A stretch of 64,000 bases of DNA from Actinomycetota bacterium (lineage in GTDB: Bacteria > Actinomycetota > Acidimicrobiia > Acidimicrobiales > Iamiaceae): positions 62,001 to 126,000 of the forward strand of contig JACPNX010000040.1 in assembly GCA_016185275.1 (NCBI GenBank), read 5' to 3'. Positions within the stretch are counted from its first letter, which is position 1; each line of letters opens with the position of its first letter. Made by a program: the position numbers and the translations under genes. Positions 24,599 through 34,159 of this stretch are shown here, one piece after another. The notes under the pieces were generated by a model that did not search any database, was not told the origin of the DNA, and worked only from the letters and a program-made list of their open reading frames with translations.

Positions 24599-26335
24599 TC
24601 AGCAGGCGCTGCGCGGGCGCGGGCCGGACACCAGCCAGTTGCCCTTCCGCTTGGCCATGCTGAGCGTGAACGTCTGCTGGCGCCCGGCGAGCTGCACCGG
24701 CACGGTGACGTCCTGCCCGGACGCCGTCGGTTGACCGGTGATCTGGACCGACCTGGGATCCCAGAAGGCTGCGAAGCACGAGTACGACTGGCGCGCCTGG
24801 AACTCGGGGGTGAGCAGGCCGTAGGCGGCCCGGGTGTCGCCGGCCTGGAGGTCCTGGAAGTAGCGCAGCGCCGCGTTCTGCATGGCCGTGGAGTCGTCTC
24901 CCGGAGGGGGTCCGGTGGTTGCCCCCGGCTCTGTCGTCGCGGTGGTCGGCTCGGTGGTTGACTCGGTGGTCGACTCGGTGGTGGGCGGCTCGGTAGGCGC
25001 CGCCGTCGACGGCGCGCTCGCCGGCGCGACCGTGCTCGACGGACCAGTGGTCGACGTCGTCGAGCTCGACGAAACGGTCTTGTCCGACGGGCCGCCGCGG
25101 GCCACGAGGTAGGCGACGAGACCGGCCAGCAGCAGGGCCAAGAGGACCGCCAGCGCGGCGAGGAGCCAGCGCGGCGAGCCGTCCCGGTCGGGCGGTCCGC
25201 GCCGGGCGCTGGCCGGCCCGGCGAGCGGGGGCCCGGTGGGCGACGACACGGCGGCGAGCGACGACACGGCGGTAAGCGACGACACGGCGGCGGGCGACGA
25301 CACGGTGGTGGGCGGCGGCTCCACCGGGCGCAGCCCTGGTGGGGTCGCCTCGGGCAGGACCGGCACGGCCATCGTGCGCTCGTCCTCCTCGGCGATCGGC
25401 GGTGGAAGCGGCACCGGCACGGGCGCCGTCATCGGCGCCGTCGCCGCCTGCCCCCGCGCGCCGCGGTCCCCGGCGGGCAGCAGGTCACGCACCTCGGTGA
25501 GGCGCCGTCGCAGCTCGTAGGCGGTGGCGATCCGCTGCTGGGGAGTCTTGGCCAGCGCCCGGTCGATGACGGATGCGAGCGCATCGGGCACGCCCCGCTC
25601 GCGCAGGTCGGGGGCCGGCTGCGTGGCGATGCGGCCCACGAGCGCGACGAGTGTGTCCTCCTTCCCGGTGGGGAACGGGGGCGCACCGGCCAGGCAGGCG
25701 TACAGCGTGGCCCCGAGCCCGTAGATGTCGGCCGCTTCGGTCGCCGGCTGGCCGGCGAGCACCTCGGGCGGCGCGTACGGGATGGTCGCGTGCACGGTTC
25801 CCGTGGCTGTCGTCGTCGTGTCGAGGAGCCGGGCGATCCCGAAGTCGGTGAGCTGCGGCTCGCCGTAGGGCGACATGAGCACGTTGTCCGGCTTGACGTC
25901 GCGGTGGAGCACGCCGGCGGCGTGAGCGGTGGCCAGCGCGCCGGCGAGCTTCACGCCGAGCGTGGCCACCTCGCGCGCCGGGAGCGGTCCCGACTCCGCG
26001 AGCCGGTCCCGCAGGGAGCCGCCCGGCACGTAGGGCATGACCAGGTACGGCGATCCGTCGTCGGTGACACCGCCGGCGAAGACGGCCACGATGTTGGGGT
26101 GGTTGGAGAGGCGGCCCATGGCCGTGACCTCGCGCCGCCACCGCTGCAACGACGCTTCCGGCGTGCCGGGCGACGAGATCACCTTCACCGCCACCTCACG
26201 CCCGAGGTCGGGCTGGTGCCCGCGGTAGACGACGCCGAAGCCACCCCGCCCGATCGGTTCGAGGTCGACGACACCCGGCACGCTGGGCAGCCCGGTGGCC
26301 GCAGGCGCGCCGCGCCCGGGAGGCGATGCTTCCAC
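24599..26335 (-). CDS. Transmembrane Ser/Thr protein kinase
   Basis: A 578-residue Hanks-type kinase. GTG 26335 has AGGAGG eight bases upstream. The kinase domain spans about 20-285: IGRGGFGVVYRGH, AVKVI, GVLHRDVKPDNVL, LTDFGIARL and PYAPPEVLAG. A Pro/Val/Ser juxtamembrane linker with VSSxAAVSS units follows. A membrane helix (WLLAALAVLLALLLAGLVAYLV) sits near 425. The outer part is a Thr/Ser/Glu-rich stalk (TTESTTESTTEPTT), then a small folded domain of about 100 residues, without PASTA repeats. It should relay an envelope signal. Two Cys in the outer domain may form a disulfide. Confidence 0.93.
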   Translation of the reverse strand: MEASPPGRGAPAATGLPSVPGVVDLEPIGRGGFGVVYRGHQPDLGREVAVKVISSPGTPEASLQRWRREVTAMGRLSNHPNIVAVFAGGVTDDGSPYLVMPYVPGGSLRDRLAESGPLPAREVATLGVKLAGALATAHAAGVLHRDVKPDNVLMSPYGEPQLTDFGIARLLDTTTTATGTVHATIPYAPPEVLAGQPATEAADIYGLGATLYACLAGAPPFPTGKEDTLVALVGRIATQPAPDLRERGVPDALASVIDRALAKTPQQRIATAYELRRRLTEVRDLLPAGDRGARGQAATAPMTAPVPVPLPPPIAEEDERTMAVPVLPEATPPGLRPVEPPPTTVSSPAAVSSLTAVSSLAAVSSPTGPPLAGPASARRGPPDRDGSPRWLLAALAVLLALLLAGLVAYLVARGGPSDKTVSSSSTTSTTGPSSTVAPASAPSTAAPTEPPTTESTTESTTEPTTATTEPGATTGPPPGDDSTAMQNAALRYFQDLQAGDTRAAYGLLTPEFQARQSYSCFAAFWDPRSVQITGQPTASGQDVTVPVQLAGRQQTFTLSMAKRKGNWLVSGPRPRSAC

Positions 26336-26543
26336 GAGCGGCCCTCCTACCCTGCGGCACCGGTCGGGGTGACGCCGCACCCGCGGGCACCCGGCACGGG
26401 TTGGAGCGCTGCGGGGCACGCTCGTCGTCCCACGACGGCCATCACGGCCTCACCCTTCGCTCATCGGCAGGGCCGAGACTTCGCATCGGCCGGAGCGGAA
26501 CGGCACAGGGTCGTGTCCGGCGGCAATCAGACGGAGGTCGCGG

Positions 26544-26705
26544 ATGGACGCCCACCAGCAAACCACACGGCCTGCGACTGGCACCGTCGGCGCCCCGTCG
26601 CAGGACCGGACCGGTGAGCGCCGGGCTCGCAGCATGCAGCGCCGGCTGCTGTGGGTCCTGTCGCTCCGGCGTGCTCGACCTCTGGACGCGCCGTCAGTCA
26701 CCTGA
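26544..26705 (+). CDS. Possible small basic protein
   Basis: A 53-codon frame from ATG 26544 to TGA 26703-26705, with GGAGG seven bases before the ATG. The product is basic with RRLLWVLSLRRARPL near the end, a short amphipathic stretch. Third-position GC is only about 80 percent by my count, below its neighbours, so coding status is doubtful. The good ribosome site is the only positive sign. Confidence 0.25.
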   Translation: MDAHQQTTRPATGTVGAPSQDRTGERRARSMQRRLLWVLSLRRARPLDAPSVT

Positions 26706-26707
26706 GC

Positions 26708-26751
26708 GACCGGACGGCGACCGGACGGCGACCGGACGGCGACCGGACGGC
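26708..26751. repeat. 11-bp tandem repeat, four units
   Basis: GACCGGACGGC is repeated four times without change at 26708, 26719, 26730 and 26741, followed by a degenerate fifth start. It lies in the gap downstream of the purine permease stop. Confidence 0.9.
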
Positions 26752-26822
26752 GGCCGGGCGGTGGCGGCGCGGTGGCCCCCGTCGCCGTCGAAGCGACCGG
26801 CGGTGGCGCCGGCGGGCTCGAG

Positions 26823-28307
26823 CTAGACGCCCAGGGCGCGCTCGATCGGGGCCAGGGCGAAGTAGGCGAGGAAAAAGGCGGTGATGACCCACAGGAGCCA
26901 GTGCACGTCGCGGGCGCGCCCGCGGATCAGCTTGAGCACCGCGTAGGCGACGAACCCGGCGCCGATGCCGACCGTGATCGAGTACGTGAACGGCATGAGC
27001 ACGATCGTGAGGAAGGCCGGGATGGCGACGTCGTCCGACGCCCAGTCGATCTCGGTGACGCCCCGCATCATGAGGAAGCCGACGACGACGAGCGCGGGCG
27101 CCGCCGCCTCCGACGGGATCACCGCCACCAGCGGCGCGATGAACAGTGCGGCCAGGAAGCACACCCCGGTGACCACGCTGGCCAGACCGGTCCGCGCGCC
27201 CTCGGCCACGCCGGACGCCGACTCGATGTACGCCGTGTTGGACGACGCCGACGCGGCACCGCCCGCCACCGCGGCCAGCGAGTCGACGAACAGCACCCGC
27301 TGGGCGTCCGGCAGGCGGCCGTCGTCGTCGAGCAGCCCGGCCTGGCCGCCGACGCCCACGACCGTGCCCATCGTGTCGAAGAAGTCGGTCAGCAGAAGCG
27401 AGAACACGAAGACGATCACGGCCGTGAAGCCCACCGCCGAGACCGCCCCGCCGATCGAGAACTTGCCGACCAGCGCCAGGTCGGGCGTGTCGAACCACTT
27501 GCCCGGGAGCTTCGGGACGTTGAGGCCCCAGCCGGTCTTCGACGGGTCGCCCTCGGCGCCGCCCACGTCCACGATCTTCTGGAGGACGATGGCGAAGATC
27601 GTGCCGCTGACGATGCCGATGAGCAGTGCCCCCCGCACCCGCCGGGCGACGAGGACGAACATGACGACGAGCGTGAGCGTGAACACGACGATCGGCCATC
27701 CGTCGAGGCGGTTGCCGACGCCGAGCTGCAGCGGCACGGTCCCGGTCGTGCCCGGGATGCGCCGGGCGAACCCTCCGTCGACGAAGCCGATCAGCGCGAT
27801 GAACAGGCCGATGCCCACACTGATCGCCTGCTTGAGCGAGCGCGGGATGGCGTCGAACACGAGCACGCGCAGGCCGGTGAGCACGAGCACCGTGATGACG
27901 AGACCCTCGAGCACCACGATGCCCATGGCGCCGCGCCAGCCCATCTGCGGCGCCAGCTGGTAGGCGACCACGCCGTTCAGCCCGAGGCCGGCGGCCAGCG
28001 CGATCGGCACCCGGCCCAGGATCCCCATGAGGATGGTCATCACGCCGGCCACCAACGCAGTGACCGCGGTGACCTGCACGAAGTCGAGCTTCGGGCCGCT
28101 GCGGACCGCGACGTTGGCACCGGTCAGGATCACCGGGTTCAACACGATGATGTAGGCCATGGTGAAGAACGTGGCGAGGCCGCCGCGCACCTCCGTGCGC
28201 ACGCTCGACCCCCGCTCGCTCACACGAAAGAACCCGTCGATGCCCGTGCCGTTGCCCTGCCCGCGGCCGTGATCGGGGGTCGGCCGACTGCCCGTCTGCG
28301 TCGCCAT
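26823..28307 (-). CDS. NCS2-family purine permease (AzgA-like)
   Basis: A 494-residue membrane protein with about 12-14 hydrophobic helices. [17 protein letters not shown] at the N-terminus, [29 protein letters not shown] and [20 protein letters not shown] are hallmarks of the AzgA/PbuG branch, which imports adenine, guanine or hypoxanthine by proton symport. The N-terminal 20 residues are hydrophilic. No purine riboswitch aptamer is visible in the short upstream region. The gene is divergent from msrA, with the small C2H2 protein gene between. Confidence 0.9.
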   Translation of the reverse strand: MATQTGSRPTPDHGRGQGNGTGIDGFFRVSERGSSVRTEVRGGLATFFTMAYIIVLNPVILTGANVAVRSGPKLDFVQVTAVTALVAGVMTILMGILGRVPIALAAGLGLNGVVAYQLAPQMGWRGAMGIVVLEGLVITVLVLTGLRVLVFDAIPRSLKQAISVGIGLFIALIGFVDGGFARRIPGTTGTVPLQLGVGNRLDGWPIVVFTLTLVVMFVLVARRVRGALLIGIVSGTIFAIVLQKIVDVGGAEGDPSKTGWGLNVPKLPGKWFDTPDLALVGKFSIGGAVSAVGFTAVIVFVFSLLLTDFFDTMGTVVGVGGQAGLLDDDGRLPDAQRVLFVDSLAAVAGGAASASSNTAYIESASGVAEGARTGLASVVTGVCFLAALFIAPLVAVIPSEAAAPALVVVGFLMMRGVTEIDWASDDVAIPAFLTIVLMPFTYSITVGIGAGFVAYAVLKLIRGRARDVHWLLWVITAFFLAYFALAPIERALGV

Positions 28308-28389
28308 GGACGCCGACGCTATTCGGGAACCGGCCCGGGCTGGCGGACCCGACGCCGGATCTCGCGCGTTCCGGCGGATCGGCGCGGGC

Positions 28390-28503
28390 TCAGTAGTCCC
28401 GGTCGGGCACGTCGCGATCCGGATGATCGAGGCCGATGTGCATCTGCAGCTCGGCGACGGTCGCGAAGATCAGCTCACAGAAGGGGCAGCGGTGCGTCTC
28501 CAC
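28390..28503 (-). CDS. Minimal C2H2 zinc-finger protein
   Basis: A 37-residue protein from GTG 28503. It reads [20 protein letters not shown] followed by LDH, giving Cys-x2-Cys-x12-His-x4-His, a complete single C2H2 finger, then an acidic tail DRDVPDRDY. An in-frame TTG at 28620 would give 76 residues, but the added part looks non-conserved. Single-finger small proteins occur in actinobacteria without known function; DNA, RNA or protein binding are all possible. Confidence 0.5.
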   Translation of the reverse strand: METHRCPFCELIFATVAELQMHIGLDHPDRDVPDRDY

Positions 28504-28878
28504 GCCGGCAGCATCGCGCCGCCGGGAGGGACGCGCCGCCGGGAGGGACGCGCCAATCGGGAGCCACGGGAGGCCCTGCGTCCGCAAACCGGTCCAAACG
28601 GCCCATTCCTGCGCGCGCAAGATCCTGCTTCACTGGCCCCAGGGAGGTCGTTGCACCGCCGGTGCAACGGGTCGATGCGGTGGAAGGGATCGGTCGCCGG
28701 GCTCAGGCCCTGGTGGACCACGGCGGGGGCCGGTGGACGGTCGGTCGGGGCGGCGGCCCCGGCCGGCTGCGTCCCCGCGAGCGGCGGCCCCGAGGGCGGC
28801 GGCCCAGGCCGGCTGCGTCCGGGCCGACCGCGTGCGGGCCGACCGCGTCCGCGGCCCTCAGCCCGTACCCTGAACCTC
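28504..28878. other. 375-bp gap between the zinc-finger gene and msrA
   Basis: This region contains a perfect 19-bp palindrome (28650-28668) and, from about 28730 to 28860, GC-only low-complexity sequence with repeated GGCCGGCTGCGTCC and GGGCCGACCGCGT units. I see no gene on either strand. The msrA promoter is probably between the palindrome and 28878. Confidence 0.5.
28650..28668. promoter_or_regulatory. Perfect 19-bp palindrome, possible operator
   Basis: GTTGCACCG and CGGTGCAAC are exact reverse complements separated by one C. The size and symmetry suit a dimeric repressor. It lies about 210 bp before msrA and 150 bp before the minus-strand zinc-finger gene. Confidence 0.35.
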
Positions 28879-29535
28879 GTGCCGTTCAGCCGCAAGACCG
28901 AGATCGTCGAACCCGGGCGCGCCCTGCCGGGACGGGACCACCCGCTGTTCTCCCTGCCGGCTCACCATGCCGTGCTGGGCACGCCGCTGGTGCCACCGTT
29001 CCCGGACGGCGTCGAGGTGCTCTACGTCGGCATGGGCTGCTTCTGGGGCGCGGAGCGGCTCTTCTGGCAGACGGCGGGCGTGTACACGACGTCGGTCGGC
29101 TACCTGGGCGGCTTCACACCGAACCCCACGTACGAGGAGGTGTGCTCGGGCCGCACGGGTCACGCCGAGGTGGTGCTCGTCGGCTACGACCCGGCGCGCC
29201 TACCGATCGAAGGTCTGCTCAAGGTCTTCTGGGAGGGGCACGACCCGACCCAGGGCATGCGCCAGGGCAACGATGTCGGCACGCAGTACCGCTCGGGCCT
29301 CTGGTGGACGACCGAGCCCCAGCGCCAGGCGGCCGAGGCCAGCCGGGATGCGTTCGCCGGCCGCCTCCGCGACGCCGGCTACGGCGACGTCACCACGGAG
29401 ATCGCCCGGGCGGGCGCCTACTGGCCGGCCGAGGACTACCACCAGCAGTACCTGCACAAGGTGCCCAACGGCTACTGCGGGCTCGGCGGCACGGGTGTGT
29501 CGTGCCCGATCGGCGTGCTCAGGGCCGACGGCTGA
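28879..29535 (+). CDS. msrA: Peptide methionine-S-sulfoxide reductase MsrA
   Basis: A 218-residue MsrA, starting at GTG 28879. The catalytic motif GCFWG appears in [15 protein letters not shown], with [14 protein letters not shown] and [22 protein letters not shown] downstream. The C-terminal [13 protein letters not shown] provides resolving cysteines for thioredoxin-linked turnover. The extra N-terminal 40 residues are usual for the longer actinobacterial forms. It repairs oxidised methionine in proteins. A VOC-domain gene follows after 39 bp. Confidence 0.95.
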   Translation: MPFSRKTEIVEPGRALPGRDHPLFSLPAHHAVLGTPLVPPFPDGVEVLYVGMGCFWGAERLFWQTAGVYTTSVGYLGGFTPNPTYEEVCSGRTGHAEVVLVGYDPARLPIEGLLKVFWEGHDPTQGMRQGNDVGTQYRSGLWWTTEPQRQAAEASRDAFAGRLRDAGYGDVTTEIARAGAYWPAEDYHQQYLHKVPNGYCGLGGTGVSCPIGVLRADG

Positions 29536-29574
29536 CCGGACCGTGGGCCGGACCGCGATCGAGGAGGGGCAGCG

Positions 29575-30228
29575 ATGACCGCAACCGGGGCGACGCACGA
29601 GGATCGGATGCCGGGGTCTCGACCCGCGGGTGGGCCGGGACCCGCCGCCAGCCCCGACCACGGCCCCGGCCGCGCGGACCAACGCCCCTTCGAGCTCGGC
29701 GGCGTGCACCACCTCGCCCTCGTCTGCCACGACATGGCCAGGACCGTCGCGTTCTACTCCGGCGTCCTCGGCATGCCGCTCGTCAAGACGATCGAGCTGC
29801 CGGCCGGCATGGGCCAGCACTTCTTCTTCGACTGCGGGGGTGGCGACACGCTGGCCTTCTTCTGGTTCCCCGACGGACCGGGCCCCGCGCCCGGCCTCGC
29901 CGCGCCGGCGAGCCGGCCCGACCAGGGCGAGCTGCACAGCGCCGTCGCCTCGATGAACCACGTCGCGTTCACAGTGCCGGCCGACAAGATCGACGCGTAC
30001 CGCGACCGGCTCGTCGCCCGCGGGGTCGCGTGCACCGACGTCGCCAACCACGACGACAGCGAATGGGGCATCTCGGAGCACGTCCACCCGGGGGTGTTCG
30101 TGCGCTCGGTGTACTTCCAGGACCCGGACGGGATCCTGCTGGAGATGGCCGCATGGACACGCGAGGTGGGCCGGCCCGGCGACGTCTCGCACGAGCCGGC
30201 GCGAGCACCCGACCGGCCGAGGCGCTGA
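29575..30228 (+). CDS. VOC-superfamily (glyoxalase/dioxygenase-like) protein
   Basis: A 217-residue protein. The first 38 residues are a Gly/Pro-rich disordered extension. Two betaalphabetabetabeta modules follow: GGVHHLALVCHDMARTVAFY with a candidate metal His, and MNHVAFTVPADKIDAYRDRL. The C-terminal module ends YFQDPDGILLEMAAW, whose Asp-Pro-Asp-Gly and Glu are typical of VOC metal sites. Substrate is unknown: glyoxalase, extradiol dioxygenase or resistance-type activities share this fold. Probably cotranscribed with msrA. Confidence 0.85.
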   Translation: MTATGATHEDRMPGSRPAGGPGPAASPDHGPGRADQRPFELGGVHHLALVCHDMARTVAFYSGVLGMPLVKTIELPAGMGQHFFFDCGGGDTLAFFWFPDGPGPAPGLAAPASRPDQGELHSAVASMNHVAFTVPADKIDAYRDRLVARGVACTDVANHDDSEWGISEHVHPGVFVRSVYFQDPDGILLEMAAWTREVGRPGDVSHEPARAPDRPRR

Positions 30229-30443
30229 CCCGGCTCGGCTCCCGGCCGCGGCACCCGAGCGCAGCCGCCCCGCCGAGGCGCCGAGCGCGCTGCCCCGGCT
30301 GAGGCGCTGAGGCGGGTCGCCTTGGCCGCGTCCCATCGCCGTGCTCCCTCGCCTCCTGCGGACGCCGCCCCGGCGCCGCCGGTCCCCTGGCGGTAGCTGC
30401 CCGCCTTCCGGCCCTTGGATGGGCGCGGACGTAGCGTGCTCGC

Positions 30444-31286
30444 GTGCTGGCGGCCACGGTCCTCGCCCTGGGGTCGGCCGCGCTGCACGCGGCGTGGAAC
30501 CTGCTGATCAAATCGAGTGCGGACCGCACGGTGGCCGCATGGGGCCAGTTCCTCGCCGGCGGCGCACTCGCCCTGCCGGTCCTCGCGCTGACCGGCGCCC
30601 CGCCGGCCCGGGCCCTGCCCTACCTCGCAGTGTCGGCCTGTGTGCACGTGCTCTACGTCGAGGCCCTGACCTCCGCGTACGTCGACGGCGACTTCTCGCT
30701 CGCCTACCCCTTGGCTCGCGGGGGCGGTGCGGTGGTCGCCGCCCTCGGCGGCGTGGTCGTGCTCGGCGACCGCCTGCCCGCGCTGGCCTGGGTCGGCATC
30801 GCGGTCGTCGTCGCCGGGCTCGTGTCGCTGCCCGGGCGGCGGCTGGTGTCGGCCCCGCCGGCCGGGCTCGGCTGGGCGCTGGCTACCGCCGCGTGCATCG
30901 GCACCTACACGCTCATCGACGCCGCGGGGGTCCGTCGCTCCGGGGACGGGCTCGCCTACGCCCTCGCCGTCATGCCGGCGACCGCCGCGGCCCTGTCGAT
31001 CGCGAGCCTCGCGCGAGGGCGGGCCGGAGCCCTGCGCCGGCGGATCCGCGTGGAGGGCCGCCTCTGGCTGGCCGGCGGCGCGGCAGCGACGGTCGCTTAC
31101 TCGATGGTGCTGATCGCCGTGCAGCGGGCGCCGGTCGGCTACGTGACCGTGCTGCGGGAGACCTCGGTCGTGCTCGCCGCTCTGGCCGGCTGGTTGCTCC
31201 TGCGCGAGGGCGGTGGGCGCCAGCGGCTGGCCTCGTCGGCGGTCGTGCTGGCCGGACTCGTGGTGCTGGTGGCGGCCGCAGCCTGA
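30444..31286 (+). CDS. EamA/DMT-family transporter
   Basis: A 280-residue protein of ten hydrophobic helices arranged as two EamA repeats. The first begins AALHAAWNLLIKSSADR and contains DGDFSLAYPLARGGGAVV. The second contains YVTVLRETSVVLAALAGWLLL, the usual conserved last-but-one helix. Members export or import amino acids, nucleotides or metabolites; the substrate cannot be inferred. The start is GTG 30444. The 215-bp gap before it is Pro/Arg-coding-like low-complexity sequence with no gene. Confidence 0.85.
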   Translation: MLAATVLALGSAALHAAWNLLIKSSADRTVAAWGQFLAGGALALPVLALTGAPPARALPYLAVSACVHVLYVEALTSAYVDGDFSLAYPLARGGGAVVAALGGVVVLGDRLPALAWVGIAVVVAGLVSLPGRRLVSAPPAGLGWALATAACIGTYTLIDAAGVRRSGDGLAYALAVMPATAAALSIASLARGRAGALRRRIRVEGRLWLAGGAAATVAYSMVLIAVQRAPVGYVTVLRETSVVLAALAGWLLLREGGGRQRLASSAVVLAGLVVLVAAAA

Positions 31287-31317
31287 GCCGGGTCGCTCGC
31301 CGCCGCGAACGCCGCCG

Positions 31318-32055
31318 CTACCGGCCGCCGGCCCCGCCTTCCCCGATGCCGGCATCGGCATCGGCATCGGGGTCGGCGTCGGGATCGGCGAGCGACGCGA
31401 GGTCGACGAGGTCGCCCAGCGCGTCGACCAGCGCGGCCAGGCGGGCCTCGAGCAGCGACACCCGCGCCTCGAGGTCACCGGTGCGTGCCCCGGCTGGCCG
31501 CGTGCGTTGCGCGGGGACGGCGTCCGTGGCGCGTTCCTCGGCTCCCTCCTCGATCACCGCGACCCACCGGTGCTCGCGCGCACCCGGCTGGCGCCCGGCG
31601 CGGGCCACCAGCGGCTCGTCGCGCGTGGCGAGCGAGGCCAGTGCCGCCTCGACCTCGGTCGTGGTCGGGAACACGTGGATGCGCTCGGTGCGGGTGCGCA
31701 GCTCCCCCGGCGTCTGCGGGCCTCTGAGGAGCAGCATGCACAGCACGGCCCGCTCTGGATCGGACAGGCCGAGCGCCTCGTCGACCACGTGGCGGTACCT
31801 GGTGGCCCGCTCCCCCGCCGCGGGGTGCACCACCCGGGCCAGCCGCCGCTCCTTCAACGCCGACACCGCCTGCTCGGCCTCGTAGGGCTCCACCCGCAAC
31901 ACGGGGTTGCGAGCCGAGGTCTGGTTGCACGCCGCCACGAGTCCCTTGAGCGTGAGCGGGTACACCTCGGGCGTCGTGGACTGCTTCTCCATCAGGGCGC
32001 CGAGCACGCGGGCTTCGATCGCGCTCAGCCGGAGGTGCTCGGGTGCGCTCGCCAT
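31318..32055 (-). CDS. YceH-family (DUF480) winged-helix protein
   Basis: A 245-residue protein starting at ATG 32055. The conserved first two thirds are a pair of winged helices: IEARVLGALMEKQSTTPEVYPLTLK, ACNQTSARNPV, and LRGPQTPGELRTRTERIHVF. These are signature segments of YceH. A coiled coil (LEARVSLLEARLAALVDAL) is next, then a short Asp/Pro/Ala repeat tail (DPDADPDADAD). Function is not established. It converges with the EamA gene. Confidence 0.88.
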   Translation of the reverse strand: MASAPEHLRLSAIEARVLGALMEKQSTTPEVYPLTLKGLVAACNQTSARNPVLRVEPYEAEQAVSALKERRLARVVHPAAGERATRYRHVVDEALGLSDPERAVLCMLLLRGPQTPGELRTRTERIHVFPTTTEVEAALASLATRDEPLVARAGRQPGAREHRWVAVIEEGAEERATDAVPAQRTRPAGARTGDLEARVSLLEARLAALVDALGDLVDLASLADPDADPDADADAGIGEGGAGGR

Positions 32056-32139
32056 GGCCGCACTCTGCCATCCCGGGGACGATGCGGCCGGCCCGCCCGG
32101 CCCCGTGCGACACTTGAGGGCTCGCTTGCGAGCCGAACC

Positions 32140-34143
32140 ATGACGACCACGCAGATTCCACCGTCCACCGAGGAGCCAGCTCCCGCCGGAGGTGTCCGGC
32201 TGGCTCACGAGCCGGCGCTCGACGGGCTCCGTGGTGCCGCCGTCGCCGCGGTGGTCGCCTTTCACCTCGGGCGGCTGCGGGGCGGATTTCTGGGCGTCGA
32301 CCTGTTCTTCGTGCTGTCCGGGTTCCTGATCACCTCCCTGCTCGTGGCCGAATGGCGCGACACGGGCACGCTCGACCTCGGCCGGTTCTGGGTGCGGCGA
32401 GCCCGCCGGCTGCTCCCGGCGATCCTCGTGCTGCTCGCCGCCGTCGGGCTGCTCGTCGCCACGATGACGCCGGCGGCGGATCGCGGACGGCTGCGGGGCC
32501 AGGGCCTGGCCACGCTGTTCTACGTCGCGAACTGGCAGCGCGTCGCGGCGAGGACGACCTACTGGGACCTGTTCAAGTCGCCCTCACCGCTGGACCACAC
32601 GTGGAGCCTGGCGATCGAAGAGCAGTTCTACCTGGCGTGGCCGCTGCTGGTCACCGTCATGCTCGGACGACGCCTCGCCCGCCAGCCGGGGTGGCGGCGC
32701 CGGTGGCGGCGCAAGGTGCTGCGCCTGGCCGGTGCCACCGCCGTCGCGGCTGCGGGCTCGTTCGTGCTCCTCGCCCGCTTCTACGACCCGGAGCGCACCA
32801 ACCGCGCCTACTTCGGCACCGACACCCGCATCGGCACCATCCTGCTCGGCGCGCTGGCGGCGATGGCGGTGCGGCTGCGCGGCGGTCCGCGGCGAGGGCC
32901 GCCCTCGCGTGCCGTCGATGCCGCGGGCCTCGGCGCGCTCGCGTTCATGGCCGCCTCCGCGGCCCGCATGACGGGGCTCGACGCGACCTACTACCGCGGC
33001 GGGCTGCTGGCGTTCGCGATCGCTGCGCTCGTGGTGATCCACGCGTCGACCGGTGCCCGTGCCGGGGTGACCGGCCGTCTCCTGTCGTGGCGGCCGCTGC
33101 AATCGCTCGGACGCATCTCCTACGGCGTCTACCTCTGGCACTGGCCGGTGATCGTCTACCTCACCCCACAGCGGGTCGGCGTCGGCGACGGATGGCATGC
33201 GCGCGGCCTCGTGCTCGACGCCGTCCGCGTGGCCGTGACCCTGGGCGTGAGCCTCGTCTCCTACCGCTGGATCGAGCTGCCGATCCGCTACGGCGCCCTG
33301 CGCGGCACCGCGGCGCGGCTCGCCACCGCAGGGGCGGTGGCGGTGGTGTTCGCGGTGATCGTCGCCTCCACCGCGCCCGACCGGCAGGCCGAGGCGGCCG
33401 CCCGCAACGAGGTGCCGGCCGTCCTCACGAAGACCAACACGCCCATCACGACCGCCAGCGTGCCGACCTCGGTGCCGCCCGGGGGCGTCAAGGTCCTCGC
33501 CGTGGGCGACAGTGGCGCCTGGTTCCTCAAGGCCGGCCTCCAGCTCGTCGCCGCACAGCGGGGGGACAGCGCGGTGGCCCAGGGCGAGGTCAACTGCAGC
33601 ATCCTCATGCCCGAGCTCCGCAGCCGCCTGGTGACCGGCGAGGTGCTCCGAGCCGGGCGGGGTTGCCCGCAGCGGCTGGAGCGCTGGATGCAGCTCGTCG
33701 ACCGCTTCCGGCCCGACGTGGTCCTGTACTACCTGGCCAACGCCGGTGGCATCGGCAAGGTGCGGCTCAACGGTCAGTGGCTGACCGATTGCGACCCCGA
33801 GTTCGACTCGTACCTGCGCACACGGCTGGGCGCGGAGACGCAGATGCTCGCCGCGCGCGGCGCCAAGGTGGTGCTGTTCACGACCCCGTACGTCGTGAAC
33901 CTGGTGGATCCCAAGCAGTCCGAGCGCGAGGTGGACTGCCGGACCCGCACCTACGAGCAGGTCGTCCGGGACCACCCGGAGGTCACCCTCATCGACCTCA
34001 AGAGCTTCGTGAAGCGCTACGAGGACCGCGGCGAGAGCCTGCACCGCGACGTGATCCACCTCTCCGACAAGGGCGCGGTGATCGTGTCGAAGTGGGTCCT
34101 GCCCCAGCTCGAGCGGATCGCGGCCGGCCAACCTCCGCGCTGA
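32140..34143 (+). CDS. OafA/YrhL-type membrane acyltransferase with SGNH domain
   Basis: A 667-residue protein. The acyltransferase-3 part (about 25-400) has ALDGLRGAAVAAVVAFHLG, GVDLFFVLSGFLITSLL, LDHTWSLAIEEQFYLAWPLL and about ten membrane helices ending RWIELPIRYG. After a linker, the outer SGNH hydrolase-like domain has LAVGDSGAWFL (nucleophile Ser) and DVIHLSDKGA (Asp-x-x-His) near the C-terminus. It should move acyl groups, often acetyl, onto extracytoplasmic sugars or peptidoglycan. ATG 32140 fits the conserved N-terminus. It shares a hairpin with the converging amidase gene. Confidence 0.93.
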   Translation: MTTTQIPPSTEEPAPAGGVRLAHEPALDGLRGAAVAAVVAFHLGRLRGGFLGVDLFFVLSGFLITSLLVAEWRDTGTLDLGRFWVRRARRLLPAILVLLAAVGLLVATMTPAADRGRLRGQGLATLFYVANWQRVAARTTYWDLFKSPSPLDHTWSLAIEEQFYLAWPLLVTVMLGRRLARQPGWRRRWRRKVLRLAGATAVAAAGSFVLLARFYDPERTNRAYFGTDTRIGTILLGALAAMAVRLRGGPRRGPPSRAVDAAGLGALAFMAASAARMTGLDATYYRGGLLAFAIAALVVIHASTGARAGVTGRLLSWRPLQSLGRISYGVYLWHWPVIVYLTPQRVGVGDGWHARGLVLDAVRVAVTLGVSLVSYRWIELPIRYGALRGTAARLATAGAVAVVFAVIVASTAPDRQAEAAARNEVPAVLTKTNTPITTASVPTSVPPGGVKVLAVGDSGAWFLKAGLQLVAAQRGDSAVAQGEVNCSILMPELRSRLVTGEVLRAGRGCPQRLERWMQLVDRFRPDVVLYYLANAGGIGKVRLNGQWLTDCDPEFDSYLRTRLGAETQMLAARGAKVVLFTTPYVVNLVDPKQSEREVDCRTRTYEQVVRDHPEVTLIDLKSFVKRYEDRGESLHRDVIHLSDKGAVIVSKWVLPQLERIAAGQPPR

Positions 34144-34159
34144 CGGCGACGACCGTCAG
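34140..34159. terminator. Small hairpin holding both stop codons of a convergent pair
   Basis: CTGACGG (34140-34146) pairs with CCGTCAG (34153-34159) over a six-base loop. The TGA of the acyltransferase gene and the complement of the TGA of the amidase gene lie symmetrically in the two arms. It may act as a compact two-way terminator. Confidence 0.4.

Larger units (their letters stand above)
26336..26822. other. 487-bp gap upstream of the kinase
   Basis: This stretch separates two minus-strand genes. It holds a possible 53-codon plus-strand frame (26544-26705) and an 11-bp tandem array (26708-26751). The part from about 26450 to 26560 is less GC-rich than the surroundings and is the likely location of the kinase promoter. 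I see no other gene. Confidence 0.6.

Noticed and set aside
26708-26751. Tandem 11-bp array considered as CRISPR or origin iterons
   Set aside because: Units are contiguous with no spacers, there are no cas genes, and no replication gene or DnaA box cluster is near.
28308-28389. Possible purine riboswitch before the NCS2 permease
   Set aside because: The upstream sequence is short and GC-rich, and I see no aptamer-like conserved stems or loops.
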